Counted from the first letter of the stretch, positions 22,656 to 35,874 are shown. The stretch is DNA of 64,000 nucleotides from Nissolia schottii (GCA_003254905.1 QANU01003176.1:124001-188000); one strand, 5' to 3'. Made by a program: numbers and translations. Notes: a model not told the origin generated them from the sequence alone.

Positions 22656-25600
22656 AGTGAAACGTAGATGATTAATTTAACGCATTTTGCCAATAACAAA
22701 GACCTATGTGAAGGTTTACTCCATAGCTACATGTTTTTATTGATTAACTGCTTCACCGATGTGTCGGCATAATCTTTTGAAGGCTAATCCATACAAAAGA
22801 GTATTCATTCATCTTTTATTTTATGTGATTAATCCAAAATAGTCCTTCTGTCCTTTTTTTTTCCGACAAAATTTAAACTTGACATTTTACTAATTGTTAA
22901 AACCCTTGAAATAACCAAGTGTTAGTGGAGTTTTCATGTTCTTTATATACACACTTTTTTTTACTTGTTTATGTCTGAATTCTTGTTTGTTAAGATAATT
23001 TTTGACTAGACTCTAAATAGAATTCACAAACCATATATGTACCATTCATTATAGATTATAGTATAAAAAGAAGCAATGGAATGCTTGTAGCCGACCACCT
23101 TCAATCAGGCACTTATTAAATCTATGTTAAGAGCCTCCATTGTCCTATGAATGAAACTATATAATATAGCCTAAGCTTTGCACCGCTTTCTTTCTCTCTC
23201 TCCCTCTCACATCACATCACATGTAATTCACATTAGTTTATAGGTAAGCAAACAGGAGTCAAGTTTGCTGTTGTGTTGATGTGATTCATGTGAGCTAACA
23301 ATAATATACATATTAGTTGCTTTCTACCAAACCAAATTAACTATGTTGCACTTTTCTCTTAGCTTTTTCTGAACCCTTTCTCTATTTTCTCTTCCACCAG
23401 GTGTCCTAATCTCAACAGTGCATTAATTTTTAAACTTATTTCCATAGTGTTGAAGCCAATAGTGCTGTGCCATATAGCAGCAGAAGCAGAGAGATTTTGT
23501 GTCTCTAAAAAAGTAGATATTATTCACATTTTCAAGAAGAATGTCCAAATTCATTGATCTCATATAGTGCTATGTGTATGCCTACTAATAAATTCTTAAT
23601 CTAAATCAGATCAGCTGATTGAAAGTTCCTTTGATCAAAATTGTATATTGAGCAAATGAGTTACAACAAGATCAATCAGCTTGTACTTTCGACAATTTTA
23701 AAAGGCATGCTTCTTTGCACAAGCTTGAAAGACATTATTATTGTAATCCTAATCTGACTTTTTACGTGACTTTGTCGTGTGAATTTTTTTATTATTAATT
23801 ATTTTATGTTATATATCATACACGAGTCTCACATCCTCAATTGATGCTGAGAGATTACACACAATAAGATCGTGCAAAAATTTAACATGAAATGATCTAT
23901 TCTTATCCAAACCTCGCGCTTCTTTGCGATATGCTTAAATTGTAAGTACAGAGAGGTCAAGACATTAAGGTAGCCATTGGAGCTTCCTTCAAGTTAGTTA
24001 CAACAGTTGATAATGACAGCTTCTTCTGCAAGTACAAGTTATCAAATAACACCATGCTTGACCTCTTATGTATGAATAATTGAGACCTTAGTCTAACCTA
24101 TAGTATATAGTCCAAATTTATTCTTCTTAGCTAAAATACCAAACCAGCTCACCAAACCCCACCTAATGCACAAACCTTAGGGATTATTGTTTCCAAATAA
24201 TAATATTCTCCTCATAACACCATGCAGGGATTAAGCAAACTATAGTGAACATAAATTAATCCAGTGGGGGTAATGAACATATCAAATTTTTTTCAGCAAA
24301 CCAATCTATATATAGTTACATTGCTAAATTGCCTGTAACAAAATATTAACATTTTGTATCTTGTCTCTCATAAATTCTATGAAGATCAATATACTAATCC
24401 CAAGCAGTATGTATCATTACAAAAGTATAACCAAATATGGTCTAAATTGCATCGCACTTTCTTCATGCTGCATATACAATACAATATTAGGTGGATGTGC
24501 TTCCTTATAAGTTCTTAAGTAATAACATGCACTAGCTAGTAACAATTATTTAGTAATACACGTAAGGAACTTTGCTTTTAACTTTTTAGTGATTATTAAT
24601 ATATGAAGATTATATTTTGATGATATTCTTTCCTTGTAAACTTCTCCCCCATTTTCTTGGGAGACACACTGTTCTTTTTGTTGAAGACTTAGGTGGTAAT
24701 GGTAATGATGGATCAAGTAGAGGTAAATGCTTACTTTTTGTTATTTTTTAATCAAGGAAGGTTTTTTTATGCAGCCGACCACTTTAATTCAATAACTTGT
24801 TTTTTAATCTTGTAGTAAAAATAAACAAGTCTTAGTTATATTACATAATCAATAAGAGGAGCCTGTGGTCCTAAGAACCAAACATTTAAATATAATCCTA
24901 TATTAATAAACAAGAAAGAAATATATCTATATATTAAAAGTTGGTGACTTTGCATCATTTTTCTCTTTCTTTCATGTAATTTCTCATGAATTTCTAAATA
25001 AATAAAAACATATGTGGAGTTAGTTATATTGACATGATTCTTGTGACCTATTCAAAAAACAAAAACCTCGTTCTGTTCTACCAAATCATATTAACTATCA
25101 CACACAGAAAACGCTCCACCCATCTAGCACTTCAAATCGCTTTTACATTTAATTTTGAAATCACCAAAATAAATAAATGGGTTATGCTACTGATTAACAA
25201 AAGTAGACAATAAAATATGAATCATGTATAAAATATATTGACTTTTAATTACACATAGATTTCACATACATGTTATATTATACAACAATTTTGTCTTCTT
25301 ATTATATTTTGTATGTTGTTCATATATAATTGTTCACTTTTATTAAAATTTTATAATATAACCAACAAATGATGGGGTAGTGTAACTTGTGTGAAAAACT
25401 TTACATGTAAAATCTAAACTCTGCATTCAAAATCAAATTGTCTTTAAGGATGTCAATTCAAAATCTGATATTCATGCCATCGGATTTAACTCTATTATTA
25501 TTGCAATTAATGATTATAAAATAGAAAACATAAAGTAAACCCACAAATTGATAGCTTTTCAATTTTGGGTCGTGTAACAAATAGATTCCTCTAAAAAAAA

Positions 25601-26150
25601 CACTTTCAATGTAGTCTAGATTAATTCCAATCTCCAAATATATTGATCCCTCCTTAATATTTATTTCGATGGACTCATTTGTTCTATTTATACTTTTTAT
25701 TAAGGGATAACTTTGAGCTATTTTATAAATTGTCAAGAATCAATTTGTTCTATAATTTTTTCAAAAACATAAAAGACTAACTTCTACTACATTTTAAATG
25801 ATCAAACCGCGTTAGATTTTTAATTTAGAGGGACCTATTTATCTGATACAATACTTAAAATATACCAATATTAGAGATCACCCAAAAAAAAAAAACACTA
25901 CCAAAATAAAAATGTAATAGAAACCCAGTGCAGATCTTGATTGGCAGTGGCACCCTCCAACCAGGGTGCTTTTGACATTTTCCATTCTGAGCATGTGGCA
26001 GGATCCAATTGGCTGCAATAAAAAATTAACACACAAAAATGCCCAACAGCTCAAACATGCAACAACACTACAAAAGGGGGGAAAAGGGTCATAAGTCATT
26101 GGTCCTCAAAGATACCCAAATTGCAAAAATAAAAAATCAAAAAAAATCAC
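22656..26150. other. Intergenic DNA upstream of the WD40 gene
   Basis: AT-rich, without a supportable gene. Contains CT- and CACAT-rich stretches (about 23190-23225) and one M5 inverted-repeat element (25187-25350). A weak 10-bp inverted pair at 23953/24057 was examined as a possible small-RNA precursor and rejected. Confidence 0.6.
25187..25350. mobile_element. MITE family M5
   Basis: Palindromic ~165-bp segment starting CTACTGATTAACAAAAGTAG. It shares GACTTTTAATTACAC, TATACAACAATTTTGTCTTC and TTATATTTTGT with the copy at 35158-35326 in the protease intron. Older and less symmetrical than that copy. Confidence 0.65.
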
Positions 26151-26406
26151 TTTTTTTTATACCAATGAGAAGCAACAACCCCTCTTGTCATTTGTCAAGG
26201 TAGCCGTTGCACCTCCCCCCTCTATTCCTCCCTAGACCCACACTTCCCATTATCCTAATGCATTCTACTCTTCTTCTTTTCCCCATTCAACAAGTAACCC
26301 CTGTTTCTCTCTTCACTCTGCTTTTTATTCTTTTCCCAGCTCCTTCTTCCCCTGTTTCTTTTTTCGAATATACTAAAACCCCTTTTGTGTTCTTCAGACG
26401 AATCCA

Positions 26407-28077
26407 ATGAACTCCCTTCTTCCAAATTCCAAACTCTCTAAATCCCTGAATTCTCCTGTCTCAAAATCCAAACTTTCAACCCCAATGGATTCCCCTGTTT
26501 CAACAAAATCCATCTTTTCCCCTGTCTCAAAAACCAAACTTTCTTCCATTCCAATGGATTCCCATGTTTCAAAATCCAAACTTTCTGCTCCCCCGCCATT
26601 GGTTTCAGCTTCGAGCTCCATCAGCAGCGGCAGCAGCAGCTACAGGGGCAGCAGCGGCAGCGAAACCGACGAAAGCCCCTTCTCCTCTCAACGCTTCGAG
26701 CTCCAAGATATCAAGCTCAAGCACAACCAGTTCCCCTGCTCACCAATTTCAGGGTTCCACTCTCACAGATCACTGGCAATTCTTTCAGGCCACGTTGGCT
26801 CCGTTTCATGCTTGGCCCTCTGCGGCGAATTCATACTTAGCGCGTCACAGGGGAAAGACATCATAGTGTGGCAGCAACCAGACTTGAGGCTCTTCGCCAA
26901 ATTCGGCCAAGGCGACGGCTCAGTGAAAGCGCTTGCAACCGCTGGGAACAAGGTTTTCACCGCTCATCAAGATAGCAGGTAACTTAACACCACCATAGAT
27001 TAATCTAAATCGACATTATATAGTTTAATGGAGTTTAATTTATATGCACTAGCACGGTAAAACTGTCATCCAATCGTGTGCTGCCACGCCAGCAAAAGTA
27101 GTTTTCATTTTACGTACATTTGGGTAGCTGTGTTAGTTACTCGTGAAAACCTTTGTAATCTCGCTCTCTAATCAATTTAGGTATCATTTTGCAGGATCAG
27201 GGTTTGGAAGGTTTCAAGGAGCTCAGAGAATGTGTTCAAGCTCGTTGACACGTTACCAACGACGAAGGACTATTTGGGGAAGTTCATGAGGCAGAGCAAC
27301 TATGTCCAAACAAGGAGGCACCACAAGCGTTTGTGGATCGAGCACGCCGATAGCATCTCTTGCCTAACGGTTCACAACGGTTTGATCTACTCCGGGTCAT
27401 GGGATAAAACCCTCAAGGTGTGGAAGCTCTCGGATTTGAAGTGCTTGGAGTCAATTAAGGCTCATGATGATGCCATCAATGGGTTGGTGGCATGTAAAGG
27501 GATCGTGTATTCGGCTTCAGCAGATGGAAAGATCAAAGCTTGGGAAAAAGAAGGGAAGGATAAGGATAAGAATAAGAACATGAACTCGCACGGTTTGAAA
27601 GGGGTTTTGGAGGGTCATAAAGATGTCTCCTTAAACTCTGTGGTTGTTTCTGATGATGGGAAGTGGGTCTATGGCGGCGGTTCTGATGGGTTTGTGATGG
27701 GTTGGGAAGGGAATTCTGAGAATACTTGGAATCTTGTTTCTGAGACTAAGGCACATGAAATGGCTGTTCTTTGCATGTGCCTAATGGGGGAGTTTCTGTG
27801 CAGTGGTTCAGCAGATAAAAGCATTGGTATTTGGAAGAGAGAGGCTTTTGGGAAACTTTGTAAAGTTGGGGTCATAAGTGGACATGAAGGGCCAGTGAAG
27901 TGTTTGCAAGCCTCACCTAATAGAATTGGTGGAGGGTTTTTGCTGTATAGTGGAAGCCTTGATAGAAGTGTGAGGGTTTGGTGGGTTCCTATGTATAATA
28001 ATGCTACAGAAGAAGGAGTAGAGGGAAACTCTAATACAATTTGCAAACAACAGAACAAGTCCATTATTTCATGTTAA
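26407..28077 (+). CDS. WD40-repeat protein, JINGUBANG-like
   Basis: Two exons, 26407-26978 and 27195-28077, joined at AG|G, give 484 residues. A low-complexity Ser/Pro/Lys N-terminus (residues 1-90) precedes a WD40 propeller from about residue 123. Clear repeats include SGHVGSVSCL..DIIVWQQ, ADSISCLTVHNGLIYSGSWD..LKVWKL, HDDAINGLVACKGIVYSAS, GHKDVSLNSVVVSDDGKWV, HEMAVLCMCLMGEFLCSGS and SGHEGPVKCLQAS, with LDRSVRVWWV at the end. The block KLVDTLPTTKDYLGKFMRQ before the third repeat and the overall size match plant JINGUBANG proteins; Arabidopsis JGB restrains pollen germination and jasmonate synthesis. WD40 proteins act as scaffolds, so partner and tissue cannot be read from sequence. The start is the first in-frame ATG; later in-frame Mets at residues 27 and 50 are possible. 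The family call is firm; subfamily function is inferred. Confidence 0.9.
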
Positions 28078-28529
28078 GGAACATTCTTTGAAGGCTGATT
28101 TAATGAAGCACAAGATCCCTTTTTTTAACAGTGTCTGATGTGCTTCATTCTTGATTTTCTTTTTCTTTTTCTCCTAAGAACTTGTTCTTAGGTTGCAAGG
28201 AACAATGAAGAGTTTGCTTCAATCTCAAACAGCTAGGAGAACACAGCAGAAGTTGAAGTTTGTGTTTGTCAAGTCTTGAAAATGCTGTTTTGTTTTAGAA
28301 TTTGGTGTTTATTTCATTCATTTTTTTTCTTTTCTTCTGAGAGTTTGTTCTATAATTTTAGGGTGAAATTAGAGGGGCTTGCTTTATATTTATTTTTTGT
28401 TTATTGTATTCTTAGTGAAGAAATTTAGGGGGGACATAGCAGAGTGGTGTGATTACACTTTTTCTAAAATTTTGTATTTTTATATTTCTATACAACTGTA
28501 ACTATGCTTCAAAGGATTCACTGAATGGG

Positions 28530-28535
28530 AATAAA
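28530..28535 (+). terminator. Candidate AATAAA polyadenylation signal of the WD40 gene
   Basis: AATAAA about 450 bases after the stop codon, preceded by T-rich DNA (28300-28420). Plausible but not decisive, since plant signals are loose. Confidence 0.35.
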
Positions 28536-29333
28536 CTAATGTTATTTTGTTGGTAACAAGTAATGAGGAACAACAACAGAAGAAAGAGATTCTCAGGACA
28601 AACAAATTCTGTTACATTTTAGATTGAGGAATCTTGTCCTGTGTTATAATGTGATTGTCTTTCTGATATATTTTCAGTCTTTGATATGCAAATCAGCATA
28701 TTCATCCTGCTTCCTGTTATTCTGTCAGTGTAGACAAGAGACAAATGTCACCCGCTATACACATATTAGAGTTTTAGAACGTAGTTTAATTGTTATACAT
28801 TGTCAGTTGGCTCTCACACCTAATTCTTGAAAAATTATGTATATAAAATGATTTAATTGGATGACAGTGTAAAAAAAAGTATTTTGTCAGTGCATAGCTA
28901 TTAAACTACTTAAAATGCTTGGAGTCAAATGTCGATATGTATAAAAGACCTATTTTTTTATATCTCTCAAGGTTCTTCAGGCATATATCAAAAAGATTAT
29001 AGTTGCTATTATTCTTACTTTTGAAGTTTATACATCATGAATAGTATTAAAAATAACTAGTTGATCTAAGGAAGGATTACCATAACTTGTGATATTCTTT
29101 CATGGAAAATAGAAAAAAGCAAGGAAGAAAATGGCAATCGCCAATGGAAAACAAGCCATGACACTTAAAATTCAGCTTTCTGGTTTGTTTTGAAAAAATA
29201 TACACATAATTTAGTCAACAAGTTTGCCTTTGGGATGTTCATATTTTAGTACTAGTTCATGTCATGTATCCAGATATAAAACATTTCGGCATTGTTTCTG
29301 CACAAGTGATCTAAGCGTGGCATTCACCGTTTG

Positions 29334-29455
29334 GCAGTGTTTGGTTCAAGACACGGGAACAGAGACACAGGAACACAGTTTCTATATTTTTTATACCTTA
29401 CTAAAACTAGAACACAGGGCATGACAAGAAACTTCTGTTCAAGCAAAGGCTGCCT
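29334..29455. mobile_element. MITE family M2, short copy
   Basis: The left end GGCAGTGTTTGGTTCAAGAC mirrors the right end (reverse complement GGCAGCCTTTGCTTGAACAG). Internal GACACGGGAACAGAGACAC and TATTTTTTATACC words match the copy at 7822-8206. Confidence 0.6.
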
Positions 29456-29926
29456 TAGTGTCTAAAACTTCTGTTCTTCCACCGTCCATTTGGTACAAAG
29501 AAACTAAAAGCAGCCATGTATGTCTATTTCGAAGGACCACATAAACTCTTAAAAACAAGGGAAGTCATTGCTTTGAATTATGTAAAAAGCCAACAATCAC
29601 TATTATAGAACAAGCTGCACAACCAAATTTCTGTAGTCCCCTGAAGCAATACTTTGTATGCTGGGTTTGGACCACATTAAACAACATAAAAAGAAAAAAG
29701 GGGGGGAAATAGTATATTCAATGCATGTAATAAACTACATAAATGTGGAGCTGTTTTGTCTCCTCCATTTGTTATTAAGATATTCAAAAGATGCTGCCCT
29801 ATTGTATTGTTTGTACCAACCTTTGCTTTTTGAGAGGAGGAAGGAGAATCATGCAAGTCTGAGGCCATGTAAAAGAAATCAAGTAATCATTCGAAGCAAC
29901 TAGGAACCTTGAAAAGTAGTGCAGGG

Positions 29927-30451
29927 CAAGATTATTAAACTCTCGAATTAACTCGTAAACTCTTACGATTTCATAACACAAAATGAGTTAACGCTCAAAT
30001 AAAATCTTTTTTAGTAAACTCGTAACAGTTTAGGTAAACTCTCGATTTTACTAGCGAGTTTAAGAGTTAAAATCTACCTACGAGTTTACATCAAAATGCA
30101 TAAATTTAGTAATTTTTTTAGATACTTAGTTGACTTTGTGTGTGTTAGACAATATCTATTAAGTTTAATAAGTTGATTTTATATATTTATTATAACTGAG
30201 CTATGTTTTATCAAATTATAAAGTAATACAAGTACAAAATAAATTATAACATAACTAAGTGTTATACATTAATGTATATTTTGATATTTTTTTCATTTAT
30301 TTTATTTTAAAATTAACATTATTTAATGTCAATTATAAATATAAAATTTAATTATGTTTAGTTCTTAATTATATTACTTATAACATATTTTTTTATATAT
30401 GTAAACTCTTATCTTTAAGATTAATTTAAACTTTCGAATTTAACAACCTTG
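29927..30451. mobile_element. hAT-like non-autonomous element
   Basis: Left terminus CAAGATTATTAAACTC; right terminus in reverse complement CAAGGTTGTTAAATTC. Flanks GTGCAGGG and ATGCAGGG form an 8-bp target duplication with one mismatch. An 8-bp duplication and CA(A/G)G termini are hAT traits. The interior is full of GAGTTTA/TAAACTC words in both orientations and encodes nothing. About 525 bp. Confidence 0.7.
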
Positions 30452-31146
30452 ATGCAGGGTGCTTGCAGCCAAATTTGAAAGTCACTCATTTAATATTGTT
30501 TAAAGCACTTAAGGAAAAGTAACAGTTTTCAACGTTGGTTGGGTTAGTCTAATTGCTGAACTGCACTTTTGGAATTAAAATAAGGTTTCCAAGTTGAGTG
30601 GGAGAAACAATCCCAAACATGGAAGCAAGGAAGAAGGGTCACCAAAAAAGTGTAGGGATGTATACACACTATAATATTAATTGCTAAATATGTGATTCAT
30701 GCTATCTTGCTTGTGCTCAGCATCACAGAAAGTTTATTACCCTTCACCTGTTTTAGGAAATTGAATATCAGGATTGAAGGGCTATCAAAGAAATTTAAGT
30801 ATCTTAAATATAATGAGTCATTCAATAATTTTTCCTTTAAAAAAAATAGTTCAATTATCAGCAACAAAGCAAAAAGAAACAGGTGAAACCTGAGACTTAA
30901 TATCATTAGATCACAATCTCTTGTACTGTGTAACCAAGCAGTATTTCTTACAAGAGCCTATAATAGTAGTATATAGCTTAAATAGAGATGATAGTGTCCT
31001 ATACAAGGACTACAAAACTTTTCAAGAGAATAGAAAGAATATTACAACAATTATATTGGAACAACCACTCAGGGCACCCTAGCAACCCCAAATCTTCTCC
31101 ATGCAATGCATTCATCACCTAGCAATCCATAGTAGTTATTTTCTTC

Positions 31147-34100
31147 TTACATCTGCTTGTAGAAAAGGACATATGCCTGATCATGCAACACCTTGTTTGC
31201 TCCAATAGCGAAGACAGATGCATCATCAAATCGCAGCCATTTACCGTTAGGGTAGTGAGCATCAGCCGTGTAGTGCCCCTTTGAAGGATCCCTTCCATGG
31301 TGAGTAATTGTAGCAACTAGTTCATATTTACGACCCTGCATAATCATAAAAATCCATCAGCCACCACGCGATCTTCGAGTTACCATTAAAAATTAATAAG
31401 CACTAGAAATATGTAGTCTATACATACCTCAGTAGATGACGAAACAAGCAAGTCTCGACCCAAAACCAATTCGAGAGGAAAGTAAACAGGCTTATGCAAC
31501 TTGGTGCTTCCTTGGCTTCCATAACTAAATCGCATTAGGTGCAATATCATTATTTTTGGAAGTGTCTGTATTTGCACAGATTTCCTTGCAGTCACAACAC
31601 CAGCCTAAAAGAAATATGAAATTGTTAAATATTTTAAGGATTTTGTCATCGTTGTCAAAATCTTACGAGTCATGATTCGAATAGTACGATTTGATACAAT
31701 CCAGCATGCTAGCAATGTGTATCAAGCAGTGAATTATATATGAATCTTACGATACATATATCGATTCAGTGCGATGGTGAAACAATTCAACGATTCATCA
31801 CTCTTTTTGACCTTTTTTTCCACCCATTCTCATTGGAAAAATTGGAGAGAGAAAGAAGCATAAACTGTTACATGAAATAAACTAAAGAGGTGTTACTAAG
31901 TACACAATTTTTAACTATTTCATTCATTAATTTCCATTCTTTTAAAATAGAGATTTCATACATTCACTTCCTCACTCGGCTTATTAGTTATACAATTAGC
32001 TATTTCACTTTGAAATGCTAATATATTGTTTTGTTAATGTTTTTTTACATAAAAAATTAACAAAATAAGCTTTCTGATTCACAGTTCGACTCCTGATTTG
32101 ATCCATGGATCTTGTTAACATGTACCATAAAATATTAAGAATTCAAATAGAAATAAAATGTAAAAGGCACTAAATATCTTGATACTCCGAAGAACATTTA
32201 ATACTTTTTCCTTTCTTCTTTTAAGTAATTAAAGGAAGTTATTGAAGATAAATGCTTCTTAACATGAAGCAACCCTGATTTTTAAATAGGGTAGTGCAGG
32301 CATATTATTGAATATCAAAGATGACCAGAGGTCATCATTACCAAGTACAAAAGCTAATTACATTAACAGCTAAGGTGAAGACTTTCCTACGCCAATTCAC
32401 ATATATGACGAGTTCCTTGGCCTCAATTAAACAACCTTAAAGATTTTAAATTTAGGAATAGATTGATGTTCCACTTGCCAAACCACAATACTCATGAAGG
32501 TTGTTCGTATGTCAAAAATAAATAAATTTAACAATATATCTTTAATAAAAGGGTTAAATACCTTTCCAGTGAGTGTAGTTCGGTAGCCTTCAAGAGTTTC
32601 TGGTGCAGAAAACAAGTGAAGTGCATCCTCAATTGTGTGAACAGCATCAGGATAAATGTCAAGATGGAGCAATAGATATGGTTGAACAGTGGCAGAAGCT
32701 CTGTTCCCTGAGGGACAAAAAAAAAGTAAATAAATACATAAATGATGATAATAGCTGAAAAAATATTATTTTATATAGTTATCTTTACATTTTCAATCTC
32801 TCTTTAAAGTAGTAACAATTAATATCAACAATGGTAGGAACGAGGATTGTGGCAAGAGCATATAGGAAAGTTAAAGTTCAAAAACATTACTTCACACGAT
32901 ACAGCATGATGCAACAGAAAAACCAGATGAGTTTCCACAAAATCTCAATGGACGAGAAGGTTTGAAACAAAGATCAGTTCCATCATTAGACACTAATCAT
33001 ATAATAAAGTTATATTTCTTACCTTTAGCCCTCACCAAACTTCTAAGTTGTCCTCCAAAAATACCACTTAATTCGGAGGGAACAAAGCTTTGAGTCCTTG
33101 TCACAGCAGATTTATTCTTTGGCCCCACTGTTTCCCATCCATCATCTTCCGCAGAAGAAACTAGCGATGATGTGCTACCATTTAGAATTGAAGGCTGTCC
33201 TTCAAGCTTCAACAATTCATCATGCATTTGATCCATTACAAAGCTCAGAAATTCCTGAGCATCTTCCTGCCTGTAAGTGACATGTCGGCACCAAGTATAT
33301 CACAAAATTGCAAGTTTATATTACATAACCAATTAAATAATATTAGGGCATGTATTGCATTGCATTGCACACTTTAAAACTAACAAATAACTTTGTGAAT
33401 AGGGATAATAAAAAATAAGGCAGATTAATTCCCTGAAAATACTGTTAAGCTAAAGCACAATGAGGTTAATGATTGAGACAAAAGGGACTAAAGATTGTAT
33501 ATCTAAATGTATATCCATTAGTTTTTTTAAATTTTAAAGATTAGTTATATACACGTTCAAGCAAAATGAACCAATCAGCATGGGCGTAAGTCTTCATGAC
33601 ACAACTAGATACATGCCTCTATGAATAACTGTTAGCAAGAAATTTCGTCAACTACAAAAAATGGTTAAGGAAGAATTTAATATGGAAATTTTATTTTGGA
33701 CTTGGACAGGGCCTGGGGGATGTAACAACCAAAATAAATAAATCAATAAAAATCAAATTCTCACCAACCTTGGTCTTCCTGACATGCTATTTGGCACATC
33801 TGGAGTAAAATTTTTTAGAACACCTTCAAACATAATTGGGCAAAACGGCCTTCCAGTCTCAAAAGTATCTGTATCTTTCTTCATTAATGTGGTTGTGCTT
33901 GGCACTTCAAATTGAGTTATAAACTCAGTAAATGCCGTCAACGTGGGGTAGCCAACCTACAAAATAAACGAGTAATAAGCATGCTGTTACAAGTCACATA
34001 AGCATACAGTGACATAATAATATCAGTTCAGTAATTTATACACCAAACAACATCTTTTTATTTCATCCGTTACATCTTTATTACTTTACGCGGCGCAAAA

Positions 34101-35874
34101 GTTGAGCAAAAACCCTAAGAAGCCAGTATTAGGTGATATGCATCAGCCAGCAGCAGAGAAACAAACCTTGGGAATGTTGTGAGTTCTTAACACCTGCAAA
34201 AGCTGAACAAAAGGAGAACAAGACAAGAGTGCCTGCACAGTTGCATTAACAAAGCATAGATTCCCCGAGTTAATTAGGCCTCGAGGCACTAGATCTTTAT
34301 CATGTGTAACAATATGCCCATTAGGTGCCTTTTTGGAGTCTTGATTAGATAATTTTGATGAGGAATGATCATCACCGCGAATTTTCTGTACATTATTCAG
34401 GCTTTCAGCCTCAGAAGCATCCAGAATCAAATTCGTAAACTGGTTCGAGGGACCATCTTCAAGTGATGAAACAGAATACACACTATCTTCTTTAACTTCG
34501 TGTACATTAATGATACTTTTAGTACCAATGGAGCAATTTGTAATGCTGCCATTTTCCTGAACAGTTCCTGATGCTCTAGGTAAATTATCACTGACACTGC
34601 TCACATCATTGTATTTCCGAGAATCAGCGGGAGGAGTACTGTATGGGGCTTTTGGTGAATTTAGCAGGCTGCTTGATTCAACAGAACCAAATTGCAGTTG
34701 ATTCTTCTTCTCCACAGGCTTTTCTTTTCTAACAGTCCCAGAAGACTGCTTATGCAGCAACGACTTGGTTTCATCTTCAGTAAAAGATCCAAATAGTAGC
34801 ATCTGCATAGCAAGCATCACACAAACCCAAAAACAAATTAACGATTTAAAATAATAATAAATTAAAAAAAAATGACCTTTAAATGGCCACTTTGAACAAA
34901 TTAAAACAAAAAGCTGCAAACTCCTAACGAAACAAATTGAAAGGGAAATAAACACAACATGATGCTCTTGTTCCAAAGTTCTTCTGTAACTACACAGGAT
35001 TAGTAACATAGTTGTTAATGTCTTACGATATGTGATACCTATCTTAAGATAGATATATCTCAGTATGATAAGATATCTCAATAGTATCTTAGATATCTAA
35101 ATGATATTTGTGACATCACTACAAATAGTAGTATTTACTATATTTTTCAGGGCTATGCTACATGAACAACAAAAGTGGACAACAAAGTATGGACAGTGTA
35201 TAAAATACAATGACTTTTAATTACACTTGGACCTCACATACTTGTTGTACTATACAACAATTTTGTCTTCTTGTTATATTTTGTACGTTGTTCTTGTATA
35301 ATTGTCCACTTTTGTTGTTCATATAGAATTTCTCTATTTTTAAAAAACTAAAATTTCAAATAGATTTATCAAATTTTAATAAGATAAATAAAATTTGCAA
35401 TATTCAATAAGCTACAGTACAGTATGCAAAAGTTAAAAAAAAATTGATATATGAATACACGACGACACTTATACACTGATAGGTCAACGAATTTTAGCTA
35501 CATTCATCACAACCATATAAACCTCAATTCCACATAAAGTTCAAAGAATAAGTAACAGACTCAAACTAAAGGAACATTATACGATCAAAACAGAAAGTGC
35601 AAATCTTTTCCATCATCAATCATCACTTGTACCCAATAAAAACAAAAACAACTACTAGGAAACCCCATTCGATAATTATCTGCAAAACAATCACTTTTTG
35701 GCGGAATCGAAGCAAATTCCACCTCCAAAATCATCAATTTCCAATTTTGTTCACAACAAACAATCAGTTTCATCTATCAGCAAGCCGATTGCACCAAAAC
35801 GTAACATCGAAAACTTCAAAAAATTCGAAATTTACAACAATTATAGCGAGAAATCCAACCTTAGAATCACTCAT
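31147..35874 (-). CDS. Ubiquitin carboxyl-terminal hydrolase, UBP24/USP10-like
   Basis: Cysteine-type deubiquitinase. Exons in coding order: 35874-35860, 34802-34167, 33956-33769, 33270-33023, 32707-32562, 31604-31428 and 31335-31147, all with GT..AG borders and closed phase, giving 532 residues (Arabidopsis UBP24 is about 550). It begins MSDSK then [12 protein letters not shown], the typical start of this subfamily. A Ser/Asn-rich linker (about 20-170) precedes the Cys box [12 protein letters not shown] (180-191, catalytic Cys188). The block [14 protein letters not shown] follows, then the His box [14 protein letters not shown] (His491) and FDD at 506-508. All catalytic elements are intact; the box has Leu where most USPs have Thr (GNTC). 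Human USP10 acts on trafficking and stress-granule substrates, and Arabidopsis UBP24 is linked to ABA signalling; the role here is inferred. The coding part of exon 1 is only 15 bases. Confidence 0.93.
35158..35326. mobile_element. MITE family M5, protease intron 1
   Basis: Near-perfect palindromic ends: CTACATGAACAACAAAAGTG on the left and, in reverse complement, CTATATGAACAACAAAAGTG on the right. Lies in the 34803-35859 intron and is better preserved than the copy at 25187-25350. Confidence 0.75.

Larger units (their letters stand above)
28551..31146. other. Intergenic DNA between the WD40 gene and the protease 3' end
   Basis: No coding region supported. Holds a short M2-type element (29334-29455) and a hAT-like element (29927-30451). 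The last few hundred bases probably include the protease 3' UTR, since the two genes converge here. Confidence 0.6.

Noticed and set aside
23940-24075. Inverted pair AGAGGTCAAG / CTTGACCTCT and a GGAGCTTCCTTCAA word suggestive of a miR159/319-type precursor
   Set aside because: Only about 10 bp of stem pair well, and the mature-like sequence differs from miR319/159 at several positions.
26394-26621. 75-residue frame on - with repeated ETGE/SLDFET words
   Set aside because: Exact antisense shadow of the Ser/Pro/Lys repeat in the WD40 gene; the repetitiveness is inherited from the sense coding sequence.
31640-31830. Repeated CGATTC/TACGA words in a protease intron, considered as a hAT element
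   Set aside because: Terminal repeats and target duplication could not be defined by eye.
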